From Shewanella hanedai (GTDB taxonomy: Bacteria; Pseudomonadota; Gammaproteobacteria; Enterobacterales; Shewanellaceae), in NCBI RefSeq assembly GCF_007197645.1, contig NZ_VKGK01000015.1, positions 1 to 64,000 on the forward strand: a stretch of 64,000 nt of DNA. Direction: 5' to 3'. Positions 26,241-36,454 of this stretch are shown piece by piece. The notes beneath the pieces were generated by a model. It saw nothing but the letters and a program-made list of their open reading frames with translations, was not told the DNA's origin and ran no database searches. A program made the translations under genes and the position numbers. Position 1 is the first letter of the stretch. Each line of letters begins with the position of its first letter.

Positions 26241-26651
26241 ATGGAAAACTTCACTTTAGTCAAAGGGGAGTGGTTACAGCATCAAGAACGGCTCAAAGCC
26301 CCCATTGACCACATTGGCAAATTAGCTGATGACCCTAATTTATATGATTCAATCGATAAAGCCTGCTCAAACGAGCAGGCTTTTTTGTTTTTATCTCGAG
26401 ATGGATTTTTTGTTTTAAGACCGCGATATCGTAGTGGATCAGCCTTTGTTGAACTCAGTGTTGCCCATTGTCAGGGGGGCAACGGCATCATTCGTTACCA
26501 ACCACATATCATCACATTAGCGCGTAAAGGTAAGGCTAAGTTCATTGAATTTCTAACTGCGAGAAAGGGGTTAGATCGCGTAGCACCAAGGCATGGCTGG
26601 ACCAAGCATGGCTATCATCAACATCTCGCCATCTGGCGATACACCTTATAG
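26241..26651 (+). CDS. phage protein of unknown function
   Basis: A 136-residue protein after the tail-tip gene. The N-terminal part (MENFTLVKGEWLQHQERLKA) and the His/Trp-rich end (HGWTKHGYHQHLAIWRY) are distinctive but I know no family. It contains a terminator-like hairpin in its coding sequence. The next gene follows 11 bases later. A virion or ejection role is possible from position. Confidence 0.5.
   Translation: MENFTLVKGEWLQHQERLKAPIDHIGKLADDPNLYDSIDKACSNEQAFLFLSRDGFFVLRPRYRSGSAFVELSVAHCQGGNGIIRYQPHIITLARKGKAKFIEFLTARKGLDRVAPRHGWTKHGYHQHLAIWRYTL
26361..26386 (+). terminator. terminator-like hairpin inside a coding sequence
   Basis: The perfect 8-bp stem GCCTGCTC/GAGCAGGC with loop AAAC is followed by six T, within codons 41-49 of the 26241 gene. 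It is as good as the intergenic terminators of this window. It may limit expression of the downstream ejection genes unless transcription is antiterminated or ribosomes cover it. Confidence 0.6.
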
Positions 26652-26662
26652 TAGAGGTCAAC

Positions 26663-27283
26663 ATGGGCAAGTCAGATACCGTTAAAGAGACTGAATACGA
26701 AAAAGAGTTAGCTAAAGTCTATGGCGAGCAATGGAACTATTACAAAGAGAATATCGTTCCGGTTGAAAACACCGTCATAGAGGATGCTAAGAGCAGCAAT
26801 GACACCTCTGTTTATCAAAATATCAGTGATGATTCTAACTTGGGTTATCAGCGGTCATTTGCTCAAGCTAGTGGCACGAGTGCTGATCAACTTGCCGCAA
26901 GCGGCGTGAATCCAAATTCGGGTAAGTTCAAGGGACAAATGAGTAATCTGTCCGATATGGAAGCTAGCGTATCGACCGATGCTAAGAGTCGCTCCCAAAT
27001 AGCGGGCCAAGAACGTTATATCGATAAAATGAGTAACGTGATGGCCATGGGACAAGGTGAGGCTCAAGAGGCCGTTGCCTCACTCAATGATATTGCAGTG
27101 AAATCTCAACGTAAGGCATTTATGGATGCTGACCTATCTAGGCAAAATAAAAATAACACTCTGGGAGCAATCGGTGCGATTGGTGGAGCTGCGGCAAGTT
27201 ATGCCATGGCACCGACAACTAAGACCAATACTGATTTCACATTACCTGCTAATAATTCAACCCCATATGAAAGGGGCGCATAA
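26663..27283 (+). CDS. internal virion / ejection protein candidate
   Basis: A 206-residue protein, Ala/Ser/Gln-rich and mostly helical, with a glycine-rich hydrophobic patch near the C-terminus (LGAIGAIGGAAASYAMAP). It is first of four small genes leading to the giant polyvalent protein. In short-tailed phages such genes encode internal virion proteins ejected with the DNA to bridge the envelope. The stop is directly followed by the next ATG (no spacing). Confidence 0.5.
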   Translation: MGKSDTVKETEYEKELAKVYGEQWNYYKENIVPVENTVIEDAKSSNDTSVYQNISDDSNLGYQRSFAQASGTSADQLAASGVNPNSGKFKGQMSNLSDMEASVSTDAKSRSQIAGQERYIDKMSNVMAMGQGEAQEAVASLNDIAVKSQRKAFMDADLSRQNKNNTLGAIGAIGGAAASYAMAPTTKTNTDFTLPANNSTPYERGA

Positions 27284-27727
27284 ATGAGAGATTATAGTGA
27301 GATTGAAGGGCTCGAAGAGGATAACCATACCCGTTTACCTACGAAGAACTACCAAAACACACTAGCAGATCTGACTCGCCAACAATGGAGTGATTACAGT
27401 ACCCGTTATTTGCCCATACAAGACTCTCTGCTCGCTATGGCGTCAAACGATACTTTGCTTACTGAACAGTTGGATCGTAATAAGGTAAACCTAGATAACT
27501 CCTTCTCGCTTGCGAAACAAAATGAGTCAATGCGTTTAGGGCGCTATGGTTTAGATGCTGATAATTCCAGTCAATCAGAGACAAATAATTCACTTCTTAA
27601 GGGGCTGACCATGGCCTCAATCAATAACGAAACTCGAAGCGCTGTCGACGATTTGCAACAGAAAATCGTGACGGGTCAAGGTGGCGCGCCTAAATCACTG
27701 GCTGACATAGGAGCAAAAGGCAAATGA
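27284..27727 (+). CDS. small virion protein candidate
   Basis: A 147-residue, helical protein (RQQWSDYSTRYLPIQDSLLA is a characteristic piece). It starts immediately after the preceding stop and its own stop overlaps the next ATG (ATGA). No named family. It shares layout with the preceding protein (a Trp-Xaa-Tyr-Tyr/Ser-Tyr segment near the N-terminus), so the two may be distant paralogues that assemble together. Confidence 0.45.
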   Translation: MRDYSEIEGLEEDNHTRLPTKNYQNTLADLTRQQWSDYSTRYLPIQDSLLAMASNDTLLTEQLDRNKVNLDNSFSLAKQNESMRLGRYGLDADNSSQSETNNSLLKGLTMASINNETRSAVDDLQQKIVTGQGGAPKSLADIGAKGK

Positions 27728-27960
27728 GTTACAGCATAATGAATATGGGTAACAGCACTAAGTCTCAGGCTAAAAATTCGCTTAAAACTTTGGCTGATAT
27801 GGAGAGCAAGCGTGAGAGTGAAAATAAGCAGATAAAGCAAACTAAGAAAAATAGCCAGATGAGCGGGGCGGCTAGTGGTGCCATGGCGGGAACGATGATT
27901 ATGCCTGGTTGGGGGACAGCCATTGGCGCGGCGGTTGGTTTCCTTGCTGGTTCACTTTAG
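27724..27960 (+). CDS. small glycine-zipper virion protein
   Basis: A 78-residue protein. A charged helical N-terminal half is followed by a glycine-zipper-like hydrophobic end, SGAASGAMAGTMIMPGWGTA then GAAVGFLAG. Such ends insert in membranes. In this gene block it is a likely ejection-channel component. It overlaps the previous gene by 4 bases. Confidence 0.5.
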   Translation: MSYSIMNMGNSTKSQAKNSLKTLADMESKRESENKQIKQTKKNSQMSGAASGAMAGTMIMPGWGTAIGAAVGFLAGSL

Positions 27961-27969
27961 GAGAAGGTA

Positions 27970-29169
27970 ATGGGTTCAGCATTAGTAGATGGAGCCATGA
28001 GTGGCTTTAATATGATGGAGCGTCATCAGCAGCGTAAAAATAACAATGAACGACTCGCGATGCTCGATGAACGAGACGATCAAAGGTATCAGGATCGCCA
28101 GGGGAGACTTAGTGATTTAGATAAACGTGATAATGAGCGCTATCAGAATACGGTCGATTATCGTAATCAAACGGCTGCTGAAACTAAGTCCCACAGAGAC
28201 TGGCAGAAAAGTGCTCGGGAGAATTCGGAACAATGGGCTAAAGATCAGAAAATGATGGGTCCTGGTTGGGACTATTTTCGTGCCAACGGCCAAGTATCTC
28301 CAGAACATAAAGAGATGTTTAGTCGGAATCCTGGCTACGACCCTCGTACTTTCGTTAACCCTGAAGCTCGGCAAAAAGTAAAATTATTGGGCGAGAAATT
28401 GGAGTCAGTAATGACCAGCGGCCAAATGACCAAAGTGAATGAGCCAGAGACTATTGAGTTATTCGACCAGGTATTTAAGGACAAGTTCTCATCTTCGGTA
28501 GGTAAGTTCGATCATGTGATTGGCGCATCGATTGAAGATGTTAGTTTTGCAGGGTTTGTACCAACTAATAGCAAGGACGGTAGCGTGTCGTTTGCACTTA
28601 AGGTGCAATATGACAATGGTAAGAGCGAAATTAAGCCCATGACTCAGGGGCGCTCTACTGACAAGGATGATCCAGTTTTACAAATGAAGCCGGATGAGCT
28701 GGTCGCAACCATAAGAGGCAAGATGATGATGGCCGATATGATAGAGCGGCCTGAATACTGGGATCAAATGGGCCAATCGATGAGTGGTCGTAAGCAAAGT
28801 GGTCAAACTCAAAGCCAGCAACAACAAAATAAGACCGAAGCTAACTACCGTAAAGAGCAGGCAATGATCGCCCGTGACGAAACCAATGCTATTGCCAAGA
28901 TAGAAAGTGATTCTGGCATGATGGAAGAGGATCGCTTAGATGCCATCAAGAGGGTTCAGGCTACATATAAACAGCGTGCGCAGGCGCTTGATCAATCTTA
29001 TGGAATCGAGAGTTCGGAAGACGGAGGGGGAAGTGAGTATCAAAGCGGTGTTGACGGTCTATCGGTTGAAGATGTCGTCGAGAAGTTCATGCAAGCCAAC
29101 GAGGGGATGACAAAAGAACAAGCACTGAAAGTCGCCATGGACAAGGGACATATCACTAATGCCAAGTAA
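27970..29169 (+). CDS. phage internal virion protein candidate
   Basis: A 399-residue, highly charged protein. The N-terminal 90 residues are a strong coiled coil with repeated RDDQRYQDRQGRLSDLDKRD-type heptads. The middle is a mixed domain and the last 150 residues are Gln-rich helices with KTEANYRKEQAMIARDE. Its stop overlaps the start of the giant gene by 11 bases. It is probably an ejection protein partnering the polyvalent protein; no family is recognised. Confidence 0.5.
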   Translation: MGSALVDGAMSGFNMMERHQQRKNNNERLAMLDERDDQRYQDRQGRLSDLDKRDNERYQNTVDYRNQTAAETKSHRDWQKSARENSEQWAKDQKMMGPGWDYFRANGQVSPEHKEMFSRNPGYDPRTFVNPEARQKVKLLGEKLESVMTSGQMTKVNEPETIELFDQVFKDKFSSSVGKFDHVIGASIEDVSFAGFVPTNSKDGSVSFALKVQYDNGKSEIKPMTQGRSTDKDDPVLQMKPDELVATIRGKMMMADMIERPEYWDQMGQSMSGRKQSGQTQSQQQQNKTEANYRKEQAMIARDETNAIAKIESDSGMMEEDRLDAIKRVQATYKQRAQALDQSYGIESSEDGGGSEYQSGVDGLSVEDVVEKFMQANEGMTKEQALKVAMDKGHITNAK

Positions 29170-32100
29170 ATTGATTGACCCGTTTAGTGAGGAAGAATTT
29201 GAATATATCGATCCGTTTGAGCAAAACGAGGCGGAAAATGAAGGAGGTGTGGGTGCTGCATTTGGTGCTGGCGTTGATAAAGTTCAGGAGCTTGGATATC
29301 GAGCCGTAAAAGGCTTTACCGATGTTGGCGCGGCAAAAGCGGATCAAACAAACATGATTGGTCGCACGATTGGACAAGATGGCAGTTTATCTAAATGGGC
29401 TCAGGCTGGTATAGAAGACAATATAGCCGAGGCGAGTACATATCAGCCGACAGTGAAGTCCTACAAAGATATCGACTCATTGGATGATTTTGGAAGCTAC
29501 GCGGGCGAACTTATTGCAGGCTCGGTGCCGTACATGGCTGCAGCGGTTACTCCTATTGGTGCGGGAACATTGGCAGGAGGCTTATCCGAAGAGGCATACG
29601 ACGGGCAGCCCGCAGATGAAAAAGATGCCGTGAGGGCTGTAGCCTCTGGCGTTGGCCAGATGGCATTGGAGCGTCTTGGTATTAAAGGGTCATTAGGACA
29701 AATTGGTCGCGATGTACTCAAAAATGGCGTGTTAGCAACAGCTAAAAAAATAGGACAGGGTGGTTTAGTTAAGGCCGCTAAAGATCCCAAAACAGCTGCT
29801 TTGTTTGGACGTCAAATATTAAAGGGCGCTTTGTGGGAAGGAGCCACAGAATCTGGGCAAGAAGCATTGGCGCAATGGGGAGCGGGTGCGTCACTCGATG
29901 AAATACACGGCTTAGATGAAGCCTTTATTGGTGGCCTTACCGTAGGCGGGATCATCCGTACTTCAAGTGAAGGTGCTCAGCGTGTCATTGCATGGCAGCA
30001 AAAATCCAGTGATGTAGCGAAAAATGGTATTCAGGCTTTGGTTGAACAAGGCGTGATGCAAGATGACGCAATAGAACAAGTACGCAGTCAGATGATTGAG
30101 TCTGGTATCAAGCAAGGTTTGAGCGAGGTGGAATCTGCCGCTGCAGCAGGGAGAACGATGAAAGTCGAGTTTGGCATAGAGCATGAGATATTTGCACCCA
30201 TTGCCAAAGACGTTGCCAGTCGCCGTGCTGAAATGCATCAGAGGTTAAACGAACAACGTATCGATGCTGGTATTGGTGCAGCGCAACAAGCATTAGCTGG
30301 AGAAGGTGCACTCAGCGCTGAACAGCTTATTCAAACCCAGATGAATGGAGGTCGTATTGTTGATCCGTTTGATGATACCGCTGAAGCTAATGTCGAACCA
30401 TTAACTGATAATGAGCCTGTAGCTGAGCATGACGCCGAACCCGTCGAAGAAAGTCTGCTCACAGCAGGCATTGTTTCTGTGGCGATTCCTAAGGTGGAGA
30501 GCACGGAAGACGAAAAGGTCGTTGATGCTTCAGCTGATAAGGCTCCCCCGCTCATCGATGATCCCGTTAAGCAATTACAACTTCCCTTAACATTAACGCC
30601 CTCTACGGAGGGCGTTCTTGGTTCTGAAGCTATGCAAATCGACGAAGCCAGCAATCAGGCAGCGCTATCGCCAGAGAATAATTTACCTGAGCCAAGCCAA
30701 GCGCAGAAAGAAGCCGGTAATTATAAGATGGGCCATGTCAAAGTGAACGGGATGGATGTTTCAATAGAAAACCCTAAAGGTTCTCAGCGTTCAGGTGTAG
30801 ATAGTGACGGTATGGATTGGTCGGTCACCATGAATCAGCATTACGGGTATATCAAGGGGACCGAAGGCGCTGACGGCGACCATGTTGATGTGTTTATTGG
30901 TGACAGTCCCCAGGTCGATAATGTGTATATTGTCGATCAGATAGAACCGAAATCTGGCAAGTTTGATGAGCATAAGGTGATGATCGGTTTCGAGACTGAA
31001 TCAGAAGCTAAGGATGGTTACCTGTCCAATTATGCCGATGGTTGGAAAGGGATCGGCGCAATCACACAAATGCCCGTGGATGAGTTCAAGCGGTGGGTTA
31101 AGACAAAAGCCACTAAACTGCCTGTTGTATATAAAGCACCAAGTCTCACACCTAAGGAACAATCTAAGCCGGCAAAAATTGAAGATTTTGGAGAAGTGCT
31201 TCTTGGGGCTGCTAAGCACACCTACTCGTTTAATGAATCATTGGAAGCTGAAGTGGACATTGAAACTGCACCGCTGAGCAAGTCATTCCCACAACCAGAT
31301 TATCAACAGTTGACTGATGAAGGGGCAGATCCTGTTGCGTTGGCGCTGGTTGCTCAGTTACGAGGTGAAATCAAAACTAAGCCTAAGAAGTACGGTAAAA
31401 GTGCCTGGGCTAGTCAGGTTGATAATTCCCGCGCATTTTCAGTAAAGCTCTTGTCTGGAGCGCATAGCGTGGATGATGTGGCAAAGAAAATGTGGGCGCA
31501 TGATCAGAACGTGTACGGTCGTCAGTATATTAAGCATCTGCCTGATGTAATCGCTATAGCCAAAGACATTCCTGCGAGCAGTATCAAGTTACTCGGTAGC
31601 TATAAGCTCAATGAAGCACATTATTCACTATTTCATGGTGAAAAGGACGTGGATAAATGGGTTGTCACTAACACCAAGCAAGGTGGTGGATTGGGGGGGA
31701 TGAGTAATCAAGCTCACTTCGATACTAAAAAAGAAGCGCTTACCTTCATCAAAGAGCAAGTAACAGACACGACAACGGTGAATGATAAAAAACTGGCAAA
31801 GTTTGATATTTGGACTGAGCGAGGCAAGTCTGGTGTGGTATTTCTTGGCAAGAAATTAGCGGCAAATAAATACATTGAACTAAAACGTTTTGATAAAGGG
31901 AGTGAGGCTCGGGCTTATCGAGTTGATAACAATGTTGAGTTGGTTGAGTTACTAAAGCAAAAGAGACAGGTTGGGGCTATGAGGCGACCCGATAATAACC
32001 CTCGAGTTGGAGAGGAACACCGTAAAGGAAAAGACGCAACACCTGAGTTATTTAGCAATACCTTCGGTTTCCGTGGTGTTCAGTTTGGGAATTGGGTTGA

Positions 32101-35100
32101 AGGGATAAAACGTCAAAATGACTTAAATTATGCCTTCGATGGACTAATGGATCTTGCATCGGTGATAAATGTGCCACCAATGGCGTTATCATTAAACGGC
32201 CAACTTGGATTAGCATTTGGGGCGAGAGGAAAAGGGGGGAAGAATTCAGCGGCCGCACATTACGAACCGAATTCTGTTGTGATAAACCTGACGAAAAAAC
32301 AAGGCTCAGGCAGCTTGGCCCATGAGTGGTTTCACGCATTAGATAACTATTTTGCAAAGATGGACAATGAAAGCGTTGGTGAACAGAGCAGTTCATACTT
32401 AACTGACAGTTCTCGTCAGGCCGGCCTGCTGAAAGAAGGGAAATATCAGCGTTCTAGCAGTGATGATTTTGGTGTAAGAGCTGAAGTTTTTGATGCTTTT
32501 AAGCGCGTGACATCAACCATTAAAAAAGAAACAGATCTTGTTAATCGCTCAGCTCAAAGAGATAAGTTCAGATCAAAAGATTACTGGGGAACAGTGGTTG
32601 AAATGACAGCCAGATCCTTTGAGCGTTACGTGATTGGTAAGTTAGAACAGCAAGGTTTTGAAAGTGATTACTTGGCTAATATCGTTAATGAGTCATCGAC
32701 TGCAGCCATGGATGAAGTGTCAGATTACCCTTATCCTTTAGCGGTTGAAATGGACGTGGTTAACAAGGCCTATGATGGCTTGTTTGATACCTTGAAAACT
32801 AAAGAAACAGATAAGGGTGTTGCGCTTTTTCGTAAAGACGCCAGTACGGTTTACAATAAAGGTAAGCTAAAGCCAAAAGGTATCCCTCTCAGTGAAGCTA
32901 AGGCGATTGCACAAGAATTTTTAGACTCTTACAATGGCAACATAAAGTTGGAATTTAAGGTTCGTCAGACTCAAGAGGAATTGTATGGACCAGAAGCAAC
33001 GATTGAAAAATACGGGCGGATCAAAGGTTCGTATAATGGAAAAGGACGATCCGTTCTTGGACTTGTCTCAGGCAACTTGCATTCTTCGGCAGACGCAAGA
33101 GAAACCCTACGACACGAAATCCTTGGACACTACGGTTTGGCAACGTTTAGTCAAACTGATAAAAAGGCCATTCTCGACAAAATCATAGACGCACAAAGTG
33201 AACCTACATTAAAGGTTCAATGGGATAAAATAAAAGCCGATAGCTACTATTCAAAACTAGATATTAACCAACAAGCAGAAGAGGTGTTTGCACACACCGT
33301 TGAAAATTATCGAAATGGCTTTCAGCGCTTTTATGACACCATCATTGCTTGGTTAAAAGGCTCCTTGCGAAAAGTTGGCCTCAATAAATACCCATCATCA
33401 TCTCAAGAGCTCCACCGTTTAGCCGCGACGATTGCCAAGCAAATCCGCAGTGGTGAACGTGGTGGCCCTATCAATAGTAATAATCAGACGATGCACCGAA
33501 CGGAGAGTGCTGGCCATTCTCTACCAGATGAAAACCTAAAAGCTTACTTTATTCGTAATGTGCAAGATAAGTTCTATCGGCTCAAACTGGCTCAGCGGGA
33601 TTTAGAGGTCAACGATAGCAATAATGCGTATAGGGCTGAAGAAGCCTTTCACGGCAAGATCGGTGAGGATTTACGAAAACTGAAACTCGAGCATACCGAC
33701 AAAATAGCCAAGACCATGGCTGAGCACTCACTCAGTCAAGATGAAGTCGATCTCTATCTTATCGCTAAGCATGCCAAAGAACGTAATGCGTATATTGACA
33801 CCATTAACCCTGAGTTAAGCGGGGCAGGTTCAGGTATGAATAACGACCAGGCGCAAGCAATTCTAGATAAAGCTGTGCTGGAAAGTAAACGTTTGGCATT
33901 AGAGTCAGTCGCCAATGAGGTCTATTCCATGCTCGAAAAAAGCCGGGTGAATATGGTTAATTTTGGTTTAGAGCAACAAGATGCGATTGATACCTGGAAA
34001 TCTCAATATCAATATTATGTACCACTTAAAGGCTACGCTGCAGAAGATGGAACCCATACGAATAAAGGTAAGAAATTTGGTACCGGTAAAGGGTTTAATA
34101 TTAAAGGTAGAGAAACCATTAAGGCGATGGGGCGTCGATCATTAGCAGAATCACCACTTTTACATACTATTGCTGATACGACTCAAGCCGTGATCCGTGC
34201 GCGTAAAAATGAAGTTGGGCAAACCTTCTTGAAGCTTGTTGAATCCAATCCTGATCCGGAGCTATGGCAGATATATACTGCTAATGATCCTGATTATCGA
34301 CGTGGTGAAATTAGCCAAGATGGCGAGAAGGTGATTGGGCAAGTCAAAATGACAGCCTTTGAGATGGGTAACGCTAAGGATAAGTACTTCACAACTAAAG
34401 TTGATGGTGAAGAGCACTTTATTAAAATCAAAGATCCACTTTTACTGCAGGCGATGGGTAACTTGGGAGTCGATCAATCTAACATGCTGACACGTACACT
34501 CGGCGTTGCCACTCGAACTTTGTCCGCTTTAGTGACCACATGGAATCCTGAATTTATGGCAACGAACTTTGCCAGAGATATCCAGACTGCTATCTATAAC
34601 GTTATGGCAGAGACTCAGGTAAAAGATGGTAAGGCGCTGAATACGGATAAACTGGCACTTAAGATGATTAAGTCTACACCTCGTGCTATGGCTGTACTTC
34701 GACAAGGTTTTAGAAATAATAAGTTTGATGGTTCAGCTAGGTTTAGCAGTCCTAAATGGGGCAATTATTTAAAAGAGTTTCTTGAATCCGGGGCTAAGAC
34801 TGGTTGGGTGAACCAAAAAGACATTGAGGGGTTGGCTAATGAGCTCAAAGGGACAATATCCAGAGCGAGCAATACCAAGCAAGGCAAGGTGCGCCGGATG
34901 GGGAAACAGGTCGCTGATTTTGTCAGCGACTATAACGATGTTGTGGAAAACGCGACTCGGTTTAGCGTCTTTTACCATGCGAGAGAGCAAGGTATTAGTG
35001 TTAAGCAGGCCAGTAGTTTAGCTAAAAACCTGACCATTAATTTCAATAGGAAAGGTGAGGTCAGTAATACGATTAATGCACTGTTCATGTTTGCTAATGC

Positions 35101-36220
35101 CAGCGTGCAGGGTACGGCAAATATGCTAAGAGCTATAGCAACGCCAAAAGACCGTAGCAAATCGCTTTGGGATCCGCAGTTTTATAACTTATCGCAGAAA
35201 ATGGCTATTGGAACCATAGGTGCCACTGTGGTTATGGCTAACTTAATGCGTGAGATAGGCGGAGATGATGAAGACGGCACGGCTTTTTATGACAAGATTC
35301 CAGACCACGTTAAAGCTTCTAATTTCGTGCTAATGCTAGGTGGTAGCGATTATGTGGCTATTCCTATGCCTTATGGCTACAACTTGTTTGCAAATCTAGG
35401 TCATAGTATAGACAGTGCTATTCAGGGGAAGTCTGTCAGTCGGATAGCATCGAACCTAGTGTTATCCGCCGCGGGGAACTTCTCGCCAATAGGTGTGCAA
35501 GAGTCTGATGAAATGATTAACGGTTTGGTAAAAACAGTTACACCAACAGTGGGCAAACCGTTAATTGAGTTAGCGCTAAATGAAAACTTCTTTGGTGGAA
35601 ACATTTATTCAGAACAGAGAGGCTACGGAGCTAATAAGTCTGATGCGCATCTTGGTAACAGCCGTACTTGGGAATGGACTAACGATTTAGCGGTTTGGCT
35701 TAACGATGTAACTGGAGGATCCAAGTTTAGATCTGGTGCTATTGATATTACACCACAATCAATTGAGCACTTTGCTAAGTTTATGGGGGGTGGGGTATTG
35801 CAGTTTGGTTTGCGCTGGCAAAACCTAGCCGTTAAAGCGATGGAGGGTAAAGAGATTGAATCTAGAGAAATTCCCTTTGCTAGGCGCTTCTATAAACAAC
35901 TCAACCCTAAAGCCGCGATAGGAGAATTTTATATTGCTAAGGATTCATTAGCGAAAGTTAAGGCTGATTACCTCTCTTTACATGGTAAGGATAAAGTTGA
36001 ATTTGAGCGTGAATATGAGTCATCTTTGGAACTACAGAAATTCGCATCAAGTATCGAAAAGTCACTGAGAAATCTTAATAAGCAAAAGCGTAGTATTGAG
36101 GCCAGTCGAATATCTGTCGGAGAAAAGGAGCGTAGAATACAGTTGATAGAGGGAAAGAAAGTAGAACTGACATTACGGTTTTCTAAGAAAAGAAATGAGC
36201 TAGGTCTTCAAGAGCTGTAA
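29159..36220 (+). CDS. giant polyvalent (LPD-domain) protein injected with phage DNA
   Basis: A 2353-residue multi-domain protein. A glycine-rich membrane-active region lies near the start (residues 100-250). At 525-640 is an inorganic-pyrophosphatase-like module (GSQRSGVDSDGMDWSVTMNQ). Two zincin motifs follow: LAHEWFHALDNYF near 1056 and LRHEILGHYGL near 1317. The LPD38-type domain (NLTINFNRKGEVSNTINALF) is near 1960, with hydrophobic stretches, and a coiled-coil end closes the chain. These are hallmarks of the polyvalent proteins, which ride into the host with the phage genome to counter defence or remodel the host. It is the last late gene and would be the largest virion component. Confidence 0.8.
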   Translation: MPSKLIDPFSEEEFEYIDPFEQNEAENEGGVGAAFGAGVDKVQELGYRAVKGFTDVGAAKADQTNMIGRTIGQDGSLSKWAQAGIEDNIAEASTYQPTVKSYKDIDSLDDFGSYAGELIAGSVPYMAAAVTPIGAGTLAGGLSEEAYDGQPADEKDAVRAVASGVGQMALERLGIKGSLGQIGRDVLKNGVLATAKKIGQGGLVKAAKDPKTAALFGRQILKGALWEGATESGQEALAQWGAGASLDEIHGLDEAFIGGLTVGGIIRTSSEGAQRVIAWQQKSSDVAKNGIQALVEQGVMQDDAIEQVRSQMIESGIKQGLSEVESAAAAGRTMKVEFGIEHEIFAPIAKDVASRRAEMHQRLNEQRIDAGIGAAQQALAGEGALSAEQLIQTQMNGGRIVDPFDDTAEANVEPLTDNEPVAEHDAEPVEESLLTAGIVSVAIPKVESTEDEKVVDASADKAPPLIDDPVKQLQLPLTLTPSTEGVLGSEAMQIDEASNQAALSPENNLPEPSQAQKEAGNYKMGHVKVNGMDVSIENPKGSQRSGVDSDGMDWSVTMNQHYGYIKGTEGADGDHVDVFIGDSPQVDNVYIVDQIEPKSGKFDEHKVMIGFETESEAKDGYLSNYADGWKGIGAITQMPVDEFKRWVKTKATKLPVVYKAPSLTPKEQSKPAKIEDFGEVLLGAAKHTYSFNESLEAEVDIETAPLSKSFPQPDYQQLTDEGADPVALALVAQLRGEIKTKPKKYGKSAWASQVDNSRAFSVKLLSGAHSVDDVAKKMWAHDQNVYGRQYIKHLPDVIAIAKDIPASSIKLLGSYKLNEAHYSLFHGEKDVDKWVVTNTKQGGGLGGMSNQAHFDTKKEALTFIKEQVTDTTTVNDKKLAKFDIWTERGKSGVVFLGKKLAANKYIELKRFDKGSEARAYRVDNNVELVELLKQKRQVGAMRRPDNNPRVGEEHRKGKDATPELFSNTFGFRGVQFGNWVEGIKRQNDLNYAFDGLMDLASVINVPPMALSLNGQLGLAFGARGKGGKNSAAAHYEPNSVVINLTKKQGSGSLAHEWFHALDNYFAKMDNESVGEQSSSYLTDSSRQAGLLKEGKYQRSSSDDFGVRAEVFDAFKRVTSTIKKETDLVNRSAQRDKFRSKDYWGTVVEMTARSFERYVIGKLEQQGFESDYLANIVNESSTAAMDEVSDYPYPLAVEMDVVNKAYDGLFDTLKTKETDKGVALFRKDASTVYNKGKLKPKGIPLSEAKAIAQEFLDSYNGNIKLEFKVRQTQEELYGPEATIEKYGRIKGSYNGKGRSVLGLVSGNLHSSADARETLRHEILGHYGLATFSQTDKKAILDKIIDAQSEPTLKVQWDKIKADSYYSKLDINQQAEEVFAHTVENYRNGFQRFYDTIIAWLKGSLRKVGLNKYPSSSQELHRLAATIAKQIRSGERGGPINSNNQTMHRTESAGHSLPDENLKAYFIRNVQDKFYRLKLAQRDLEVNDSNNAYRAEEAFHGKIGEDLRKLKLEHTDKIAKTMAEHSLSQDEVDLYLIAKHAKERNAYIDTINPELSGAGSGMNNDQAQAILDKAVLESKRLALESVANEVYSMLEKSRVNMVNFGLEQQDAIDTWKSQYQYYVPLKGYAAEDGTHTNKGKKFGTGKGFNIKGRETIKAMGRRSLAESPLLHTIADTTQAVIRARKNEVGQTFLKLVESNPDPELWQIYTANDPDYRRGEISQDGEKVIGQVKMTAFEMGNAKDKYFTTKVDGEEHFIKIKDPLLLQAMGNLGVDQSNMLTRTLGVATRTLSALVTTWNPEFMATNFARDIQTAIYNVMAETQVKDGKALNTDKLALKMIKSTPRAMAVLRQGFRNNKFDGSARFSSPKWGNYLKEFLESGAKTGWVNQKDIEGLANELKGTISRASNTKQGKVRRMGKQVADFVSDYNDVVENATRFSVFYHAREQGISVKQASSLAKNLTINFNRKGEVSNTINALFMFANASVQGTANMLRAIATPKDRSKSLWDPQFYNLSQKMAIGTIGATVVMANLMREIGGDDEDGTAFYDKIPDHVKASNFVLMLGGSDYVAIPMPYGYNLFANLGHSIDSAIQGKSVSRIASNLVLSAAGNFSPIGVQESDEMINGLVKTVTPTVGKPLIELALNENFFGGNIYSEQRGYGANKSDAHLGNSRTWEWTNDLAVWLNDVTGGSKFRSGAIDITPQSIEHFAKFMGGGVLQFGLRWQNLAVKAMEGKEIESREIPFARRFYKQLNPKAAIGEFYIAKDSLAKVKADYLSLHGKDKVEFEREYESSLELQKFASSIEKSLRNLNKQKRSIEASRISVGEKERRIQLIEGKKVELTLRFSKKRNELGLQEL

Positions 36221-36271
36221 TGAGAGGGAGTTTAATATTATTCCTTTCAAACTAGAGTGTATAAACTGTTA

Positions 36272-36454
36272 CTACGATTTTGCAAACCAAACCGTCCCGC
36301 CAATACCCACCACAAAGTAACCCACATAAGGCCAAGGATATTCTGCGCCTATTTGCTTCAGTAAAACCAAAACAAACGTCCCACCTAAAACCCAGCAAAG
36401 CGGAAAGAAAAAAGCCAGTTTAATGAATGCTGCAATGTTGCGGATCAACTCCAT
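36272..36454 (-). CDS. small inner-membrane protein at the prophage edge
   Basis: A 60-residue protein starting at the ATG complementary to 36452-36454, preceded on its strand by AGGGGG; a start 18 bases upstream is possible but lacks such a site. It has two membrane segments: an N-terminal one (AFIKLAFFFPLCWVLGGTFV) and a C-terminal one (YVGYFVVGIGGTVWFA). No family is recognised. Its orientation is opposite to the phage late genes and it lies between the last phage gene and pgsA. It may be a prophage end gene. Confidence 0.5.
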   Translation of the reverse strand: MELIRNIAAFIKLAFFFPLCWVLGGTFVLVLLKQIGAEYPWPYVGYFVVGIGGTVWFAKS

